Shown here one piece after another: positions 23,435-32,984 of a stretch of 64,000 bases of DNA (the stretch's first letter is position 1; the number at the start of each line of letters is the position of its first letter). The translations under genes and the position numbers were made by a program. The DNA lies in the NCBI GenBank assembly GCA_039707655.1, contig CM077670.1, forward strand, positions 146,362,001 through 146,426,000, read 5' to 3'. The DNA is from Elymus sibiricus (lineage: Eukaryota > Streptophyta > Magnoliopsida > Poales > Poaceae). The notes under the pieces are model-generated. The model was not told where the DNA came from. It did not search any database and worked only from the letters and a program-made list of their open reading frames with translations.

Positions 23435-23698
23435 TGTAACGCCCCGGACACACCCGCCGGTGATCGTTACTCCTGGCGGGATCTAGACTGGCCCCACTGA
23501 TCAATACTAGTCTTTCCTGCGCACTTTGTCCTCACTCGTGCGCACCCGGGGCCAACTTCTCGGTCGGTCCCCAATCCTGAAATTACTCCAAGCTGAGCAC
23601 GCTTAACTTTGGAGTTCTTTCCGAATGGGCTCCCGGAAAAGAAGGAATTCCTTATTGATATGAGTAGTCTATCATCCCTATTAAGCCAGGCTATCACA
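23435..23698 (-). repeat. Cassandra 5' LTR with altered 5S C-box
   Basis: Same layout as the left copy. AAGTTAAGCGTGCTT is kept, but the C-box reads GGATTGGGGACC instead of GGATGGGTGACC, so pol III promoter strength from this LTR may be reduced. Confidence 0.9.
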
Positions 23699-24025
23699 CC
23701 TTTGGCCCGGTTAGGCACGCGCAAGTGCCGTATGTCCAGGCTGGGGGCCGGATGTCCGGCGGCTCACGTCAGGCCAGATGTCCGGGGCTGGTGCTGGATG
23801 TCTGGCCTGGCTTCGGTCCAGGTACTGTATGCCTCGGATCGGATATTCGAGAGGCTGTCGGATGGCTGGGCTGGTCGGGCCAGATGTCCGGGGTGTCGGT
23901 CGGATGTCCGGCTCCTGTAGTTGTTCCCAAGCAGCCTTGGTGTTGTTGTTGCTGTCTTCAGGCGCCGGATGACCGGGCCAGGGGCTGGATGTCCGGCCGC
24001 TGTAGCATTTCAGCGGTCTCCTTCG

Positions 24026-24256
24026 TCATGCTTCATCGTTCATGTACTTGGGGGCTTGGTCTTCACTCTGAGCATCTCCAAGGTAGTATTCCTCGTACCT
24101 AAGCACACATAGCATTCTGGATTGACGTAGTAGCCATGTGTCATGTGGATCATATGGAAGCTTGTTAAGGAGAGATGTCACCTCGGTCTCGATAGCTCTT
24201 GCACGTGCTCGTGTCATCGGTCCACTTGGCACTTGGGGAGATGAAGGTAGGTCCAT
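24026..24256 (-). pseudogene. Gypsy pol C-terminal tail (element 4)
   Basis: About 76 residues. The segment SGPMTRARARAIETEVTSLL followed by LPYDPHDTWLL is the post-integrase tail typical of many Triticeae gypsy polyproteins. The rest of pol is missing: at 24257 the text switches to an unrelated plus-strand LTR piece. It orients element 4 on the minus strand. Confidence 0.7.
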
Positions 24257-24579
24257 GGGGATGACCGTAGGATGCTCCGCATCACATACCTACCCTCTAG
24301 ATACAACCGTCATTGTGTAAACCCTAGGTACCCCGTGTCTATATAAACCGAGGTACCAGGGACGTAGAGCCACAACTCATACACATCCGATCTCGTGGTA
24401 GATCATTTGTACTCTGTACCCCCTCCACAATCAATACAACAAAGCGGGACATAGGGTTTTACCTCTTTGAGAGGGCCCGAACCTAGGAAACATCGTGTCC
24501 CTTGTGTGCTTGTTACCATCTAGCCAAGACCACCAGATCGGGGCCCCCTACCTGAGATCTGCCGGATTTAGCTGCGACA
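24257..24579 (+). repeat. Plus-strand LTR fragment with TATA
   Basis: Has TATATAAA at 24340-24347 and an end region (GGTTTTACCTC, GAGGGCCCGAACC, GAGATCTGCCGG) resembling the last 250 bp of a common Triticeae LTR. It ends near GCGACA at 24579. The start is missing, so this is a truncated LTR. The next 190 bp (24580-24767) hold nothing I recognise. Confidence 0.5.
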
Positions 24580-24767
24580 CACCCAGCGGCCGAACTTGTA
24601 CACCACGCAGCTAGAGCAGGGCATGTACGACAACGATGGCCTTGTTCCAGAGGATAGGCTGGACAATCCAAAGAAAGAGGATAAAGGGGAAAGCTTCGAC
24701 ATGCGAGGGGGGGGGGCAAATTGTTGTGCGATGTGTGGTTGGCCACTAGCACCGGCCCCATCCATGA

Positions 24768-25155
24768 TGTTATTGTTGAAATTGTGACAAATATAGTGTA
24801 CAAGGTAGGCTACAGTTGGACTCTGAGTTGTACTATGTCTAGACAAGGTAGGAGTTGTGTGCTAACAGGACACTTGTATCCTACGCCTCTTATATAATGA
24901 GAGGGTAGACACACGATGTAACCTATGCCAACATAATAGCACAGATACGCAAGGGGGAGCCGTCGGCGTGTGCCCGCACCCGAGTGGTCGGTGTGCGGTA
25001 TTGTGATGGTGTCATGGGGAGGAGCGCCCATAGGCATGCCCCGGGGATCGATGTAGCCAATGTTCGGTGAACCTCGTTAACAAATCTCGGTATCGTGCCT
25101 CGTGTGATTGCTTGGTTCTCGGATGATCGACCATGGCCTCGGATTAATTCTAACA
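24768..25155 (+). repeat. Probable copia-type LTR
   Basis: Starts TGTTA and ends TAACA (short inverted ends), with TATATAA at 24891. It is followed at 25156 by AGTGCTATCATGGGC, a degenerate form of the copia tRNA-iMet primer site. Length about 388 bp. No partner LTR is in the window. Confidence 0.5.
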
Positions 25156-25518
25156 AGTGCTATCATGGGCTAGGTTGTTCGGAGGTTGTGGATCGTTGAT
25201 TAGATGAAGAACCTCACAAGAAGATCGTTGAGTTAGATCGCGGTGCAGGACTACTGCGTGGAGCGGATCTTTGTCATGCGAAACTCTTTCATGTTCGATC
25301 AGGTTAGAAGACGCGCTGTTAGCAGCGATTAGAGAAACTCTGGATGCTATCCGAAAATTTTGGAGGTGAAGCAGTTGGGAGCAATGGCACTTCTCGACGG
25401 ATCAAACTAGGCGATTGCATCAGATCGAGGAAGCAGCATAGTACGTGCGGCTTGACGGTGTATGGACAAGCAATAGCACGCGTGTGGCAGCGGCAGCGTG
25501 ATCCAGCATATGCCCTAG
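25156..25518 (+). other. Leader-like stretch after copia LTR, cut by element A
   Basis: Follows the degenerate primer site. Short possible coding runs but no clear gag start or family motif. It ends at the CCTAG target site of element A. Confidence 0.35.
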
Positions 25519-25523
25519 CCTAG

Positions 25524-26195
25524 TGATGAGTGATATTTTTATACTCCTCTACCCTTTGTTTAAACTAATATATTTCATTTAAACCGAGATATTCGCTCCA
25601 ATATTGCCACTAATGACTAATGAATGCATAGGATTCCACAAATTCTCTCTTTATTGTGTTTCCACGGGAAATGGGCTAAATATGGACAATATCAAGTGAG
25701 AACATGGAAAGGGGTGAAGGAGGAGATAGAAGAAATCAGGAGGAGGTGCACCAGAAGCCACAGAGCAAAAGACGGCGTTTTATGCGACCGCGACCGCTTG
25801 CATGAGTGATCGTATGGCATGGAAACCAAGGTTGTATGGGCGGCCGTGTGACTTCCTGGTGGTTCCAGTTGAAAATAGTAAGAGGCAACAGAGCGTTCGA
25901 CGGCTTCATACGAGCATAGCCACTCGTATACGCGGTCGTATGAGCTCTTCGAAGAAATAGAGAAGAAGTCCAGAGCGTTTGACGGCGTTTCATGCGAGCG
26001 CCCCTGCTCGCATAAGAGGTTGTATGACACCCTTGAACAAAAGAGAAAGAAGTACAGAGCGTATGACAGCGTTCCATACGGGCGCTGCCGGTCGCTTCAG
26101 CGGTCGTATGAGGTATGCACAGAAACGAATGAGCTATCAGAGTGAACGGCGGCCTTCCATGCAAGCTCACCCGCTCGCATGGCCGGTTGTATGGA
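25524..26195 (+). promoter_or_regulatory. Element A 5' LTR U3 with about 82-bp repeat array
   Basis: 25524-25824 matches 49523-49833 of the 3' LTR. From about 25764 the left copy holds five degenerate units (near 25764, 25890, 25973, 26055, 26136; the last four spaced 81-83 bp), each with CATGCGA/TCGCATG-type inverted halves and a GGTCGTATG element. The 3' LTR has only one unit (near 49765). No TATA box is obvious on this side. Confidence 0.7.
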
Positions 26196-26561
26196 TCTCT
26201 AGCGGCCACAAATTTCCCGAGGAAGAAGGTATTTCGCCCCCATCTCTTTCCTTTCTTCTTCTTCTTCCTCCGAACCTCTCCAAACCCTAGCAAAACTTTG
26301 CCTGATCTCCCTACCCGTTCGATTTCAGTTCAAATCCTTCCGTGTGATTGATCTATGGTACATTTCTCCTCCGATCCCCAGCTTATTTTTCCTGAATCCA
26401 TGTTATACATGCCTAGCATTGCTATGTCTCGGTTACGCATATTTTTATCTAAATTTTGAGTTTGGGTTGGATTCGTTGATGTTTTTAGAGGAGTATGATG
26501 TTGTGACTACCGTAGGATCAATATTGTTTCATTGTATTGGACTAAAAATTATTTGGTAGAT
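26196..26561 (+). other. Leader of element A ORF
   Basis: Pyrimidine-rich, then A/T-rich, non-coding sequence ending ATTTGGTAGAT, where element B inserted. It would join directly to ATG at 41156. No primer binding site is visible. Confidence 0.55.
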
Positions 26562-27986
26562 TGATACGTCCTAAACGTATCTACTTTTCCACACACTTTT
26601 GCTCTTGTTTTGGACTCTAATTTGCATGATTTGAATGAAACTAACCCGGACTGACGTTGTTTTCAGCAGAACTACCATGGTGTTATTTTTGTGCAGAAAT
26701 AAAAGTTCTCGGATTGGGCTGAAAATTTACGGAGAATATTTATGGAATATATAAAAAATATTGGCGAAGAGATCTACTGGAGGGGGGCCACCCAGGAGCC
26801 ACGAGCTCAGGGGGCGCGCCCACCCCCCCCCCCCCCCCAGGGCGCGCCCTGTGAGCTCGTGGGCCCCACAGGCCTCCGTTTGCCATAACTCCAACTCTAT
26901 AAGTACCGTCTTGCAGAGAAAAAAATCAGAGAGAAAGTTTCATCATGTTTTACGATATGGAGCCGCCGCCACCTCCTGTTCTTCATCGGGAGGGCTGATC
27001 TGGAGTCCGTTCGGGGCTCCGGAGAGGGGGGATTCGTCGTCATCGTCATCATCAACCCTTCTTCATCAAAAATTTCATGATGCTCACCACCACGAGTGAG
27101 TAATTCCTCGGTAGGCTTGCTGGATGGTGGTGGAGTTGGATGAGATTTGTCATGTAATTGAGTAAATTTGTTAGGGCTTGATCCCTAGTATCCACTATGT
27201 TCTGAGATTGATGTTGCTATGAATTTGCTATGCTTAATGCTTGTCACTAGGGCCCGAGTGCCATGATTTCAGATCTGAACCCTCTATGTTTTCATGAATA
27301 TATTTGAGTTCTTGATCCTATCTGCTAGTTATATGCACTTTTTATTGTTCTGATCCGTAGACCCCAAAGTGACAATAGTTGGGATACTCTCCGGGGATGA
27401 CTGTAATTCGAGGAGTTCATGTATTCACCATGTGTTAATGCTTTGTTCCGGTTCTCTATTAAAAGGAGGCCTTAATATCCCTTAGTTTCCTTATGGACCC
27501 CGCTGCCACGGGAGGGTAGGACAAAAGATGTCATGCAAGTTCTTACTATAAGCACGTATGACTATATACGGAATACATGCCTACATTACATTGATGAATT
27601 GGAGCTATTATGTATCGCTCTAGGTTGTGACTGTTACATGATGAATGTCATCCAACACAAATATCCATCGCTGATCCAATGTCTACGCTTTTCTCATATT
27701 GATCTTTGCTAAGTTACTACTGCTACTGCTGTTACAATCATCACAAACTGCTTCAGTTACTGTTCCTGTTACTATTGCTACTGTTACTGAAACTATCAAA
27801 ACTATCAAACTACTGTGCTACTAAACACTTTGCTACAGAGATATTATATCCCAGGTGTGGTTGAATTGACAACTCAACTGCTAAGGATCATAAATATTCT
27901 TTGGCTCCCCTTGTGTCAAATCAACAAATTTGGGTGAAATACTACCCTCGAAGACTATCGCGATCCCCTATACTTGTGGGTTATCA
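26562..27986 (+). repeat. 5' LTR of element B (1425 bp)
   Basis: TG...CA; its right end CCCCTATACTTGTGGGTTATCA-type matches the 3' remnant at 41152. A pure C run lies near 26823. Short frames inside recur in the 3' copy and are not genes. Confidence 0.9.
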
Positions 27987-27996
27987 AGACTTTTTT

Positions 27997-28720
27997 ATGG
28001 CGTCATTGCCGGGGAGCATAGCTCTATTTATTGAGTTCACTAGGGATTTTACACTATGAAGAATCTGAAAGCGCTAAGACTAAGATCGTACCCTCTAAGA
28101 CTAGGGGAGGTAAGGAACTGTCATCTAGCTTCACACTTGATTCACCTTCTGTTTTAAGTAGGCTTGTGACACCACCACCTACTATTCATTCTGATATGTC
28201 GCAAGTAATTGATGATACTACTTCTGCTATAAATGAAACTTGTGATGATGCTAGTACTCTGCTTGATAATACTATGCCACTAGGTGAATTTCTTGATGAA
28301 CAAATTGCTAAATCTAAAGAAATAGAGAATGCTGATACTGCTGAAAATTATGATTCACCTATTATGCCTAGCTCTCCTACTAGAGTTGAAATGCCTAATA
28401 TACCTGATGGTTATGTTATGGATGGGGAGATAGCTATAGAATTTCTTGCTTGTAATGATAGAGATGATGTTAAGAAATTACTGAGTAAGCTGAAAGAAAA
28501 GGCTATGATAGAGAGAATGAAATATGATCCTAAGTTTGCTACTTCTCCAATCTTTGTTATTGATAAGGATTATGAGTTACCTATTGATCCCGAGTTAATT
28601 ACTTTGGTAGAATCTGATCCTTTTCATGGTTATGAAACTGAAACTGTTGTCACACACCTTACCAAATTGAATGATATAGCCTCCCTATTTGCTCATGAGG
28701 AGAAAATTCGCTACTACTAT
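27997..28720 (+). pseudogene. gag: Element B gag N-terminal part, frameshifted and truncated
   Basis: The frame opens MASLPGSIALFIEFTRDF at 27997, inside the primer site. An extra T near 28050 shifts it, after which the frame from 28031 continues (HYEESESAKTKIV) for over 220 codons. Visible: an acidic Ser/Thr-rich N-region, then IPDGYVMDGEIAIEFLACND, AKIERMKYDPKF-like sequence and LTKLNDIASLFAHEEKIRYY, characteristic of Athila-type gag in Triticeae. It ends abruptly after YYYIL, where deletion has fused it to LTR sequence. No capsid C-terminus or zinc knuckle remains. Confidence 0.8.
27998..28015 (+). other. Primer binding site of element B overlapping gag start
   Basis: TGGCGTCATTGCCGGGGA, a variant of the tRNA-Asp complement. 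The base before it makes ATG (27997-27999), which opens the gag frame. Confidence 0.7.
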
Positions 28721-28863
28721 ATTCTCCGAGGATGACTGTAGTTCGAGAAACTCATGTATTCACCATGTGTTAATGCTTTGTTCTAGTTCTCTATTAAAAG
28801 GACGCCTTAATATCCCTTAGTTTCCTTATGGACCCTGCTGCCACGGGAGGGTAGGACAAAAGA
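28721..28863 (+). repeat. 3' LTR remnant of element B, left part
   Basis: Matches 27391-27536 of the left LTR. It is interrupted by element C and continues at 40699. Confidence 0.9.
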
Positions 28864-30930
28864 TGTAGCGACCCGACCCAATACGGTCAAGTCTCTGTGC
28901 TTTCTGTGCCATCCCTGGATTAGTATGCTGGCACACACAGTACTTTGATGAAATACCATAACATCACATGTAAATAAATACCATAGATCAAGAGTATACC
29001 TTGTATGTGTCACAATGGAAACATAGCAATAGGGGTGTGGAGTCCCATCAATGCCATCGGCAAGTTGAGTGTAGAGTGTAACCCTATATCGTCTCTTACT
29101 CATCGTAGAAAATATCTGCAACATGATACGTTGCAGCCGTGTAGGTCAATACATTGAATGTACCGTCAAGATCACAATAGAAACAGATGAAAAGTCTATT
29201 CTATATGCAATATGGCTTTGAGGCTCTGTGTCTAAGTTTTTTCATAAAAGCCAGTTTTGTCCTAACTCAAAGTTTTCACTTGCATTTTTAATACTACGTG
29301 GATGATAGTTAGGAGATGGTTCCGCCAACCAATTCTCATTCCCTGGTCATTAAAACCCCAAATTCATTAAATCGGTAACAGTGTTGAGAATATCCAGACA
29401 ATCCAATTCTAGGCGCTCAAATTGTCCGTAACCGGGGACACGGCTAATCGATTAGTTTAACACTCTACAGAGGTTTGTGCACTTTTCCTGCAAGACTCGA
29501 TCGCCTCCCTTGTAGTCCTCGCACTGCCCAGTGTTTCAGAACAGGATGATCGAGACATGGTCTTTCCGGAGTACTCAACTATGCTAGAGACCATAATAGC
29601 TTGCTGCTACACATGGAAGCTTCTGGTCTTGAAAGATCTATCAATCTCTTTGAGCTGGGTGGCCATCCGTAATACTGGGTGATCACTGGTCAATCCTCCG
29701 GATCCCCTGATAAAACTGGGTAATCACTGGTCAATCCCCAGGATAAAACTGGGTAATAACTAGTCAATCCCTATGATCCCCGGGTAATCACTGGTCAACC
29801 CCCAGGATCCCCTCTTGAGTCTGTAGCACTGGTTGATCACTAGTCAATCCCTAGGATCCGCTCTTGAGTCCGTAGAACCGGGTGATCACTAGTCAATCCC
29901 TAGGATCCCCTCTTCTTGCAAGCAGTCCACCCAGAGGTGTATTGAAATCTTGAAGTCTTGTAGTCTTGAGGTTGATCCAGATATTATTATCACACTCACA
30001 TCTCACATGAAACACTCATACCAATCCCCGTCAACTTAAGCATAGCTGCAACTAACTTAACAACGATTCCCGGGGCTTGGTGACAAGGGCATGGGTTCCT
30101 ACCTCATGATTCTACTGAGGCTACAAGTTTCAATATACCTATTGGATGCAAGAGGAAAAGGTGGCACTAATGCAATAAAATCATAGGTATTCAACATATA
30201 ATCAAAGTGAACTTGCCTGGTATAGTTGATGAAGTTTCGTCGCACTCACGATACTTGATAATGATACTATTCGCACTCCGGACAACCTATAGCATTCAAA
30301 GAAAACATCACGAATAGATAACCAACACTCAAACAACACCAACATCAAAGAACCAAATAACTCCAAGCAACAGCAGCATAGCAGTAGGTATTGGTTATCT
30401 AAAAGCTAATAGGATCACGATGCAAAAGGAATCAATTAATTTGGATTGAAGGTTTGGAGGATATGGCCTCCGGAATATTCAAATTCAAAATAAATTTGAA
30501 TAGTGGGTAAAAGTAGTGCGAGTTGGCATATATGTTGTTACAATGGATAGGGATTGACATGGATTCAATATGCAAAAAGAATCACTCAAAAAAGTGCTAT
30601 GGTTTGTAAAATATGACCATATGATGATTTCAATTTAAATTTGAATTGCTCAAATTTGAAAAGTTCAATAGGTGAACCTAATGATGCTACTGGATAGATG
30701 GGATCAATACAAACCATTACGAAAAAGAATCACTAAATTTGGAGTTATAGAATTAAAGATATGATAAAAGAAAAATCAAAATAGAATCTGGAAAAAAATT
30801 ATTTCCTGAACGTGCTAGGGAACGGCCACTGCCACGTGGCACGATAGGGTTGGCTAGGTTGTGTTTGCTGTGGAGCTAAGCAGCGGACGGCCGGTGCATA
30901 AGAAAAACGGTGCAGCTGGTGGCTAAGTAA

Positions 30931-32984
30931 GAGCATCTCCAGCCGTTCGGCCCCCCAGGGGCTTGAAATAGTGCCGCCTGGGGGCCAACCGGCGGTAAAT
31001 TCGGCGTGGGGGGGGGGGCTATGGTTCCTAGTCGCCGACCCAAGATCGCCCCCCAGCCGCGGATTGCGGCCCACTTTCGGCGTAAATTGGCCCAATTTCG
31101 GCGTGCTTCGGCACAAACTCAACACAAACTATTTTTTATCACATAGTTCATCATAGAAATCAATACAAATCAAATAGTTTGACAAATCAAAATCATATTT
31201 CATCACACGTCGAGCTAGGCGTTGCCTTTGAGCCTCCAAAGGTGCTCCACCAGATCGTGCTGCAGTTCTTGATGCACCTGTGGGTCTCGGATCTCCTGAC
31301 TCATATTGAGGAAGGCAGTCCAGGTTGCCGGTAGCTGGTGATCAACTTGGGCAAGAGGACCCTACCTGTAATATGGTTCAGTGTCAAACACTGGCTCTTG
31401 CTGCTCGCTCTCAATGATCATGTTGTGCAAGATGACACAACAAGTCATGACTTCCCACATTTGATCTTTCGACTGGGTCAGAGCGGGGTACCGAACAACA
31501 GCAAATCAAGATTGGAGCACACCAAATGCCCGCTCGACATCCTTCCTGCAAGCCTCCTGACACTTGGCAAAGTAGGAGTTCTTGCCTCCTGGCATAGGGT
31601 TTGAGATAGTCTTCACAAATGTGGACCATCTCGGATAGATGCCATCTGCTAGGTAGTATCCCTTGTTGTAGTGGTGCCCATTGACCTCGAAGTTCACCGG
31701 AGGAGCATGACCTTCAACAAGCATGGCAAAGACATTCGAGCACTGCAGTACGTTGATGTCATTGTGAGTTCCTGGCATACCAAAGAAGGAGTGCCAAATC
31801 CAGAGGTCCTGTGTGGCCACTGCCTCAAGTACCACACTGCAAGCTGCTTTGGCGCCTTTGTACATCCCCTGCCAAGCAAATGGACAGTTTTTCCATGCCC
31901 AATGCATGCAGTCGATCCTTCCAAGCATCCCAGGAAATCCTCTTGCTGCATTCTGTGCTAGGATCCGAGCAATGTCTTCAGCATTGGGTGATCGCAAGTA
32001 TTGTGGTCCAAACACTGCTACCACTGCCCTGCAGAACTTGTACAAACACACAATGGTGGTGGACTCGGCCATGCGTCCATAGTCTTCCAGTATATCACCG
32101 GGAGCTCCGAATGCAAGCATCCTCATAGCTGTCGTGCACTTCTGGAGTGAGGTGAATCCAAGTGTGCCAGTGCAATCCTTCTTGCACTTGAAGTAGCTGT
32201 CGAACTCACGGATGGAATTCACAATCCTGAGGAAGAGCTTTCGGCTCATCCGATAACGGCGCCGAAATACTTTCTCGCCGTGCAGTGGAGCGTCGGTGAA
32301 GTAGTCGGCGTAAAGCAAGCAATAGCCCTCCAGCCGATGCCTCTGCTTTGCCTTCTACCGGCCCGGCGCCGAGCCACCTCGCCGCGGCTTTGCATTGCTT
32401 GCGAACAGGCCGGCCAAAGCGGCGAGGACAATGAGGTGCTCTTCGTCCTGGGCGTCGGCATCGGTTTCCTCCTCCAGCAGCGCTGCGAACGCCTCCTCGT
32501 CGTCCGAGTCCATCGCCGAGCAGACAAATCGCCGAACACCTGGCGCACGTGGTAGGCGCGCAGCCGCCGCCGGTATCCCCTCATGCGTGGTCGGAGCGCC
32601 GGAAAAGCTCGCCCGAGAGCGGGGTTGAGGCTGCCGCGACGAACCCTCTCTTTCTCGACGGGGAAATGGCCTTTCTAGCGGCGGTGGGCAAGTGGGCGGC
32701 GCCGGGATCGGCACGGCGGCAAAAGGGGTAGCGCGCGCAGGGGGGCGAATCTGGACGTGGAAAAAACGGTTTCCCCTGACAGTGGTGGCCCATGCACCGT
32801 TTTCCCTTCCGCCGGAGCCCCCAAGCGCCCCCAGTGCACTGGGTTCGGCCTGCGATCGCCGGGCCAAAAAATGGGCCGAACCGGCGGAAATCGGCGTCCT
32901 GGGGGTGTGACTGGGGGGATTTTTCGGCGCCGGCGGTAAAAACACGCCCTGGGGGGTCTGTTGGGGGCGCGAGTGGAGATGCTC
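30931..32984 (-). mobile_element. PIF/Harbinger DNA transposon (2054 bp) in element C LTR
   Basis: Ends GAGCATCTCCA and its inverted copy TGGAGATGCTC, with a TAA duplication at 30928-30930 and 32985-32987. The other LTR of C (39121-39140, CTAAGTAAG then AAAGCC) shows the unoccupied site, so insertion came after C. It contains a broken transposase gene; there is no separate intact ORF1. Confidence 0.95.
31215..32513 (-). pseudogene. Harbinger (ALP1-like) transposase, three in-frame stops
   Basis: Starts at ATG 32511-32513 (MDSDDEEAFAALLEEE) and stays in one frame for 433 codons to TAG at 31215-31217, which is the expected full length. The DDE triad is recognisable: D in RIDCMHW (codon 31911-31913), D in THNDIN (31758-31760), E in DVERAFG (31533-31535). 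Stops interrupt at 32355-32357 (TAG), near 31506 (TGA, a likely CGA-to-TGA change) and near 31362 (TAG). No frameshift is apparent, so it decayed by point mutation only. The enzyme would excise and insert elements with these ends in the nucleus. Confidence 0.92.

Larger units (their letters stand above)
22974..23698 (-). mobile_element. Complete Cassandra TRIM retrotransposon (725 bp)
   Basis: Two 264-bp direct repeats (22974-23237 and 23435-23698), each TG...CA, flank a 197-bp non-coding interior. The 5-bp target duplication CCTTT is present on both sides (22969-22973, 23699-23703). The primer site is on the minus strand next to the right repeat, giving the orientation. Each LTR carries a 5S rRNA-derived block, the diagnostic mark of Cassandra. 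The LTRs differ at about 13 of 264 positions by eye (about 5%). There is no coding capacity, as normal for this non-autonomous family. It sits inside the LTR of element 4. Confidence 0.95.
21420..24025 (-). repeat. 3' LTR of a minus-strand gypsy element (element 4), split by Cassandra
   Basis: Sits just downstream, on the minus strand, of a gypsy pol C-terminus (24256-24026). Minus-strand TATA-like sequence lies at 22927-22919. Clusters of GCCGGATGTCCGGC-like palindromes flank it: 23727-24000 upstream, 22175-22243 downstream. The complete Cassandra insert at 22974-23698 interrupts it. Left boundary with element 3 is approximate. Short frames on both strands here show no protein family signal. 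Confidence 0.6.

Noticed and set aside
22974..23698. 5S rRNA genes on the minus strand
   Set aside because: Only the internal promoter part matches 5S rRNA. The blocks lie in two LTRs with TG...CA ends, a primer site and target duplication, so this is Cassandra and not ribosomal DNA.
26823..26839. Run of C bases as a regulatory tract
   Set aside because: A homopolymer in an LTR, prone to slippage or assembly error; nothing supports a function.
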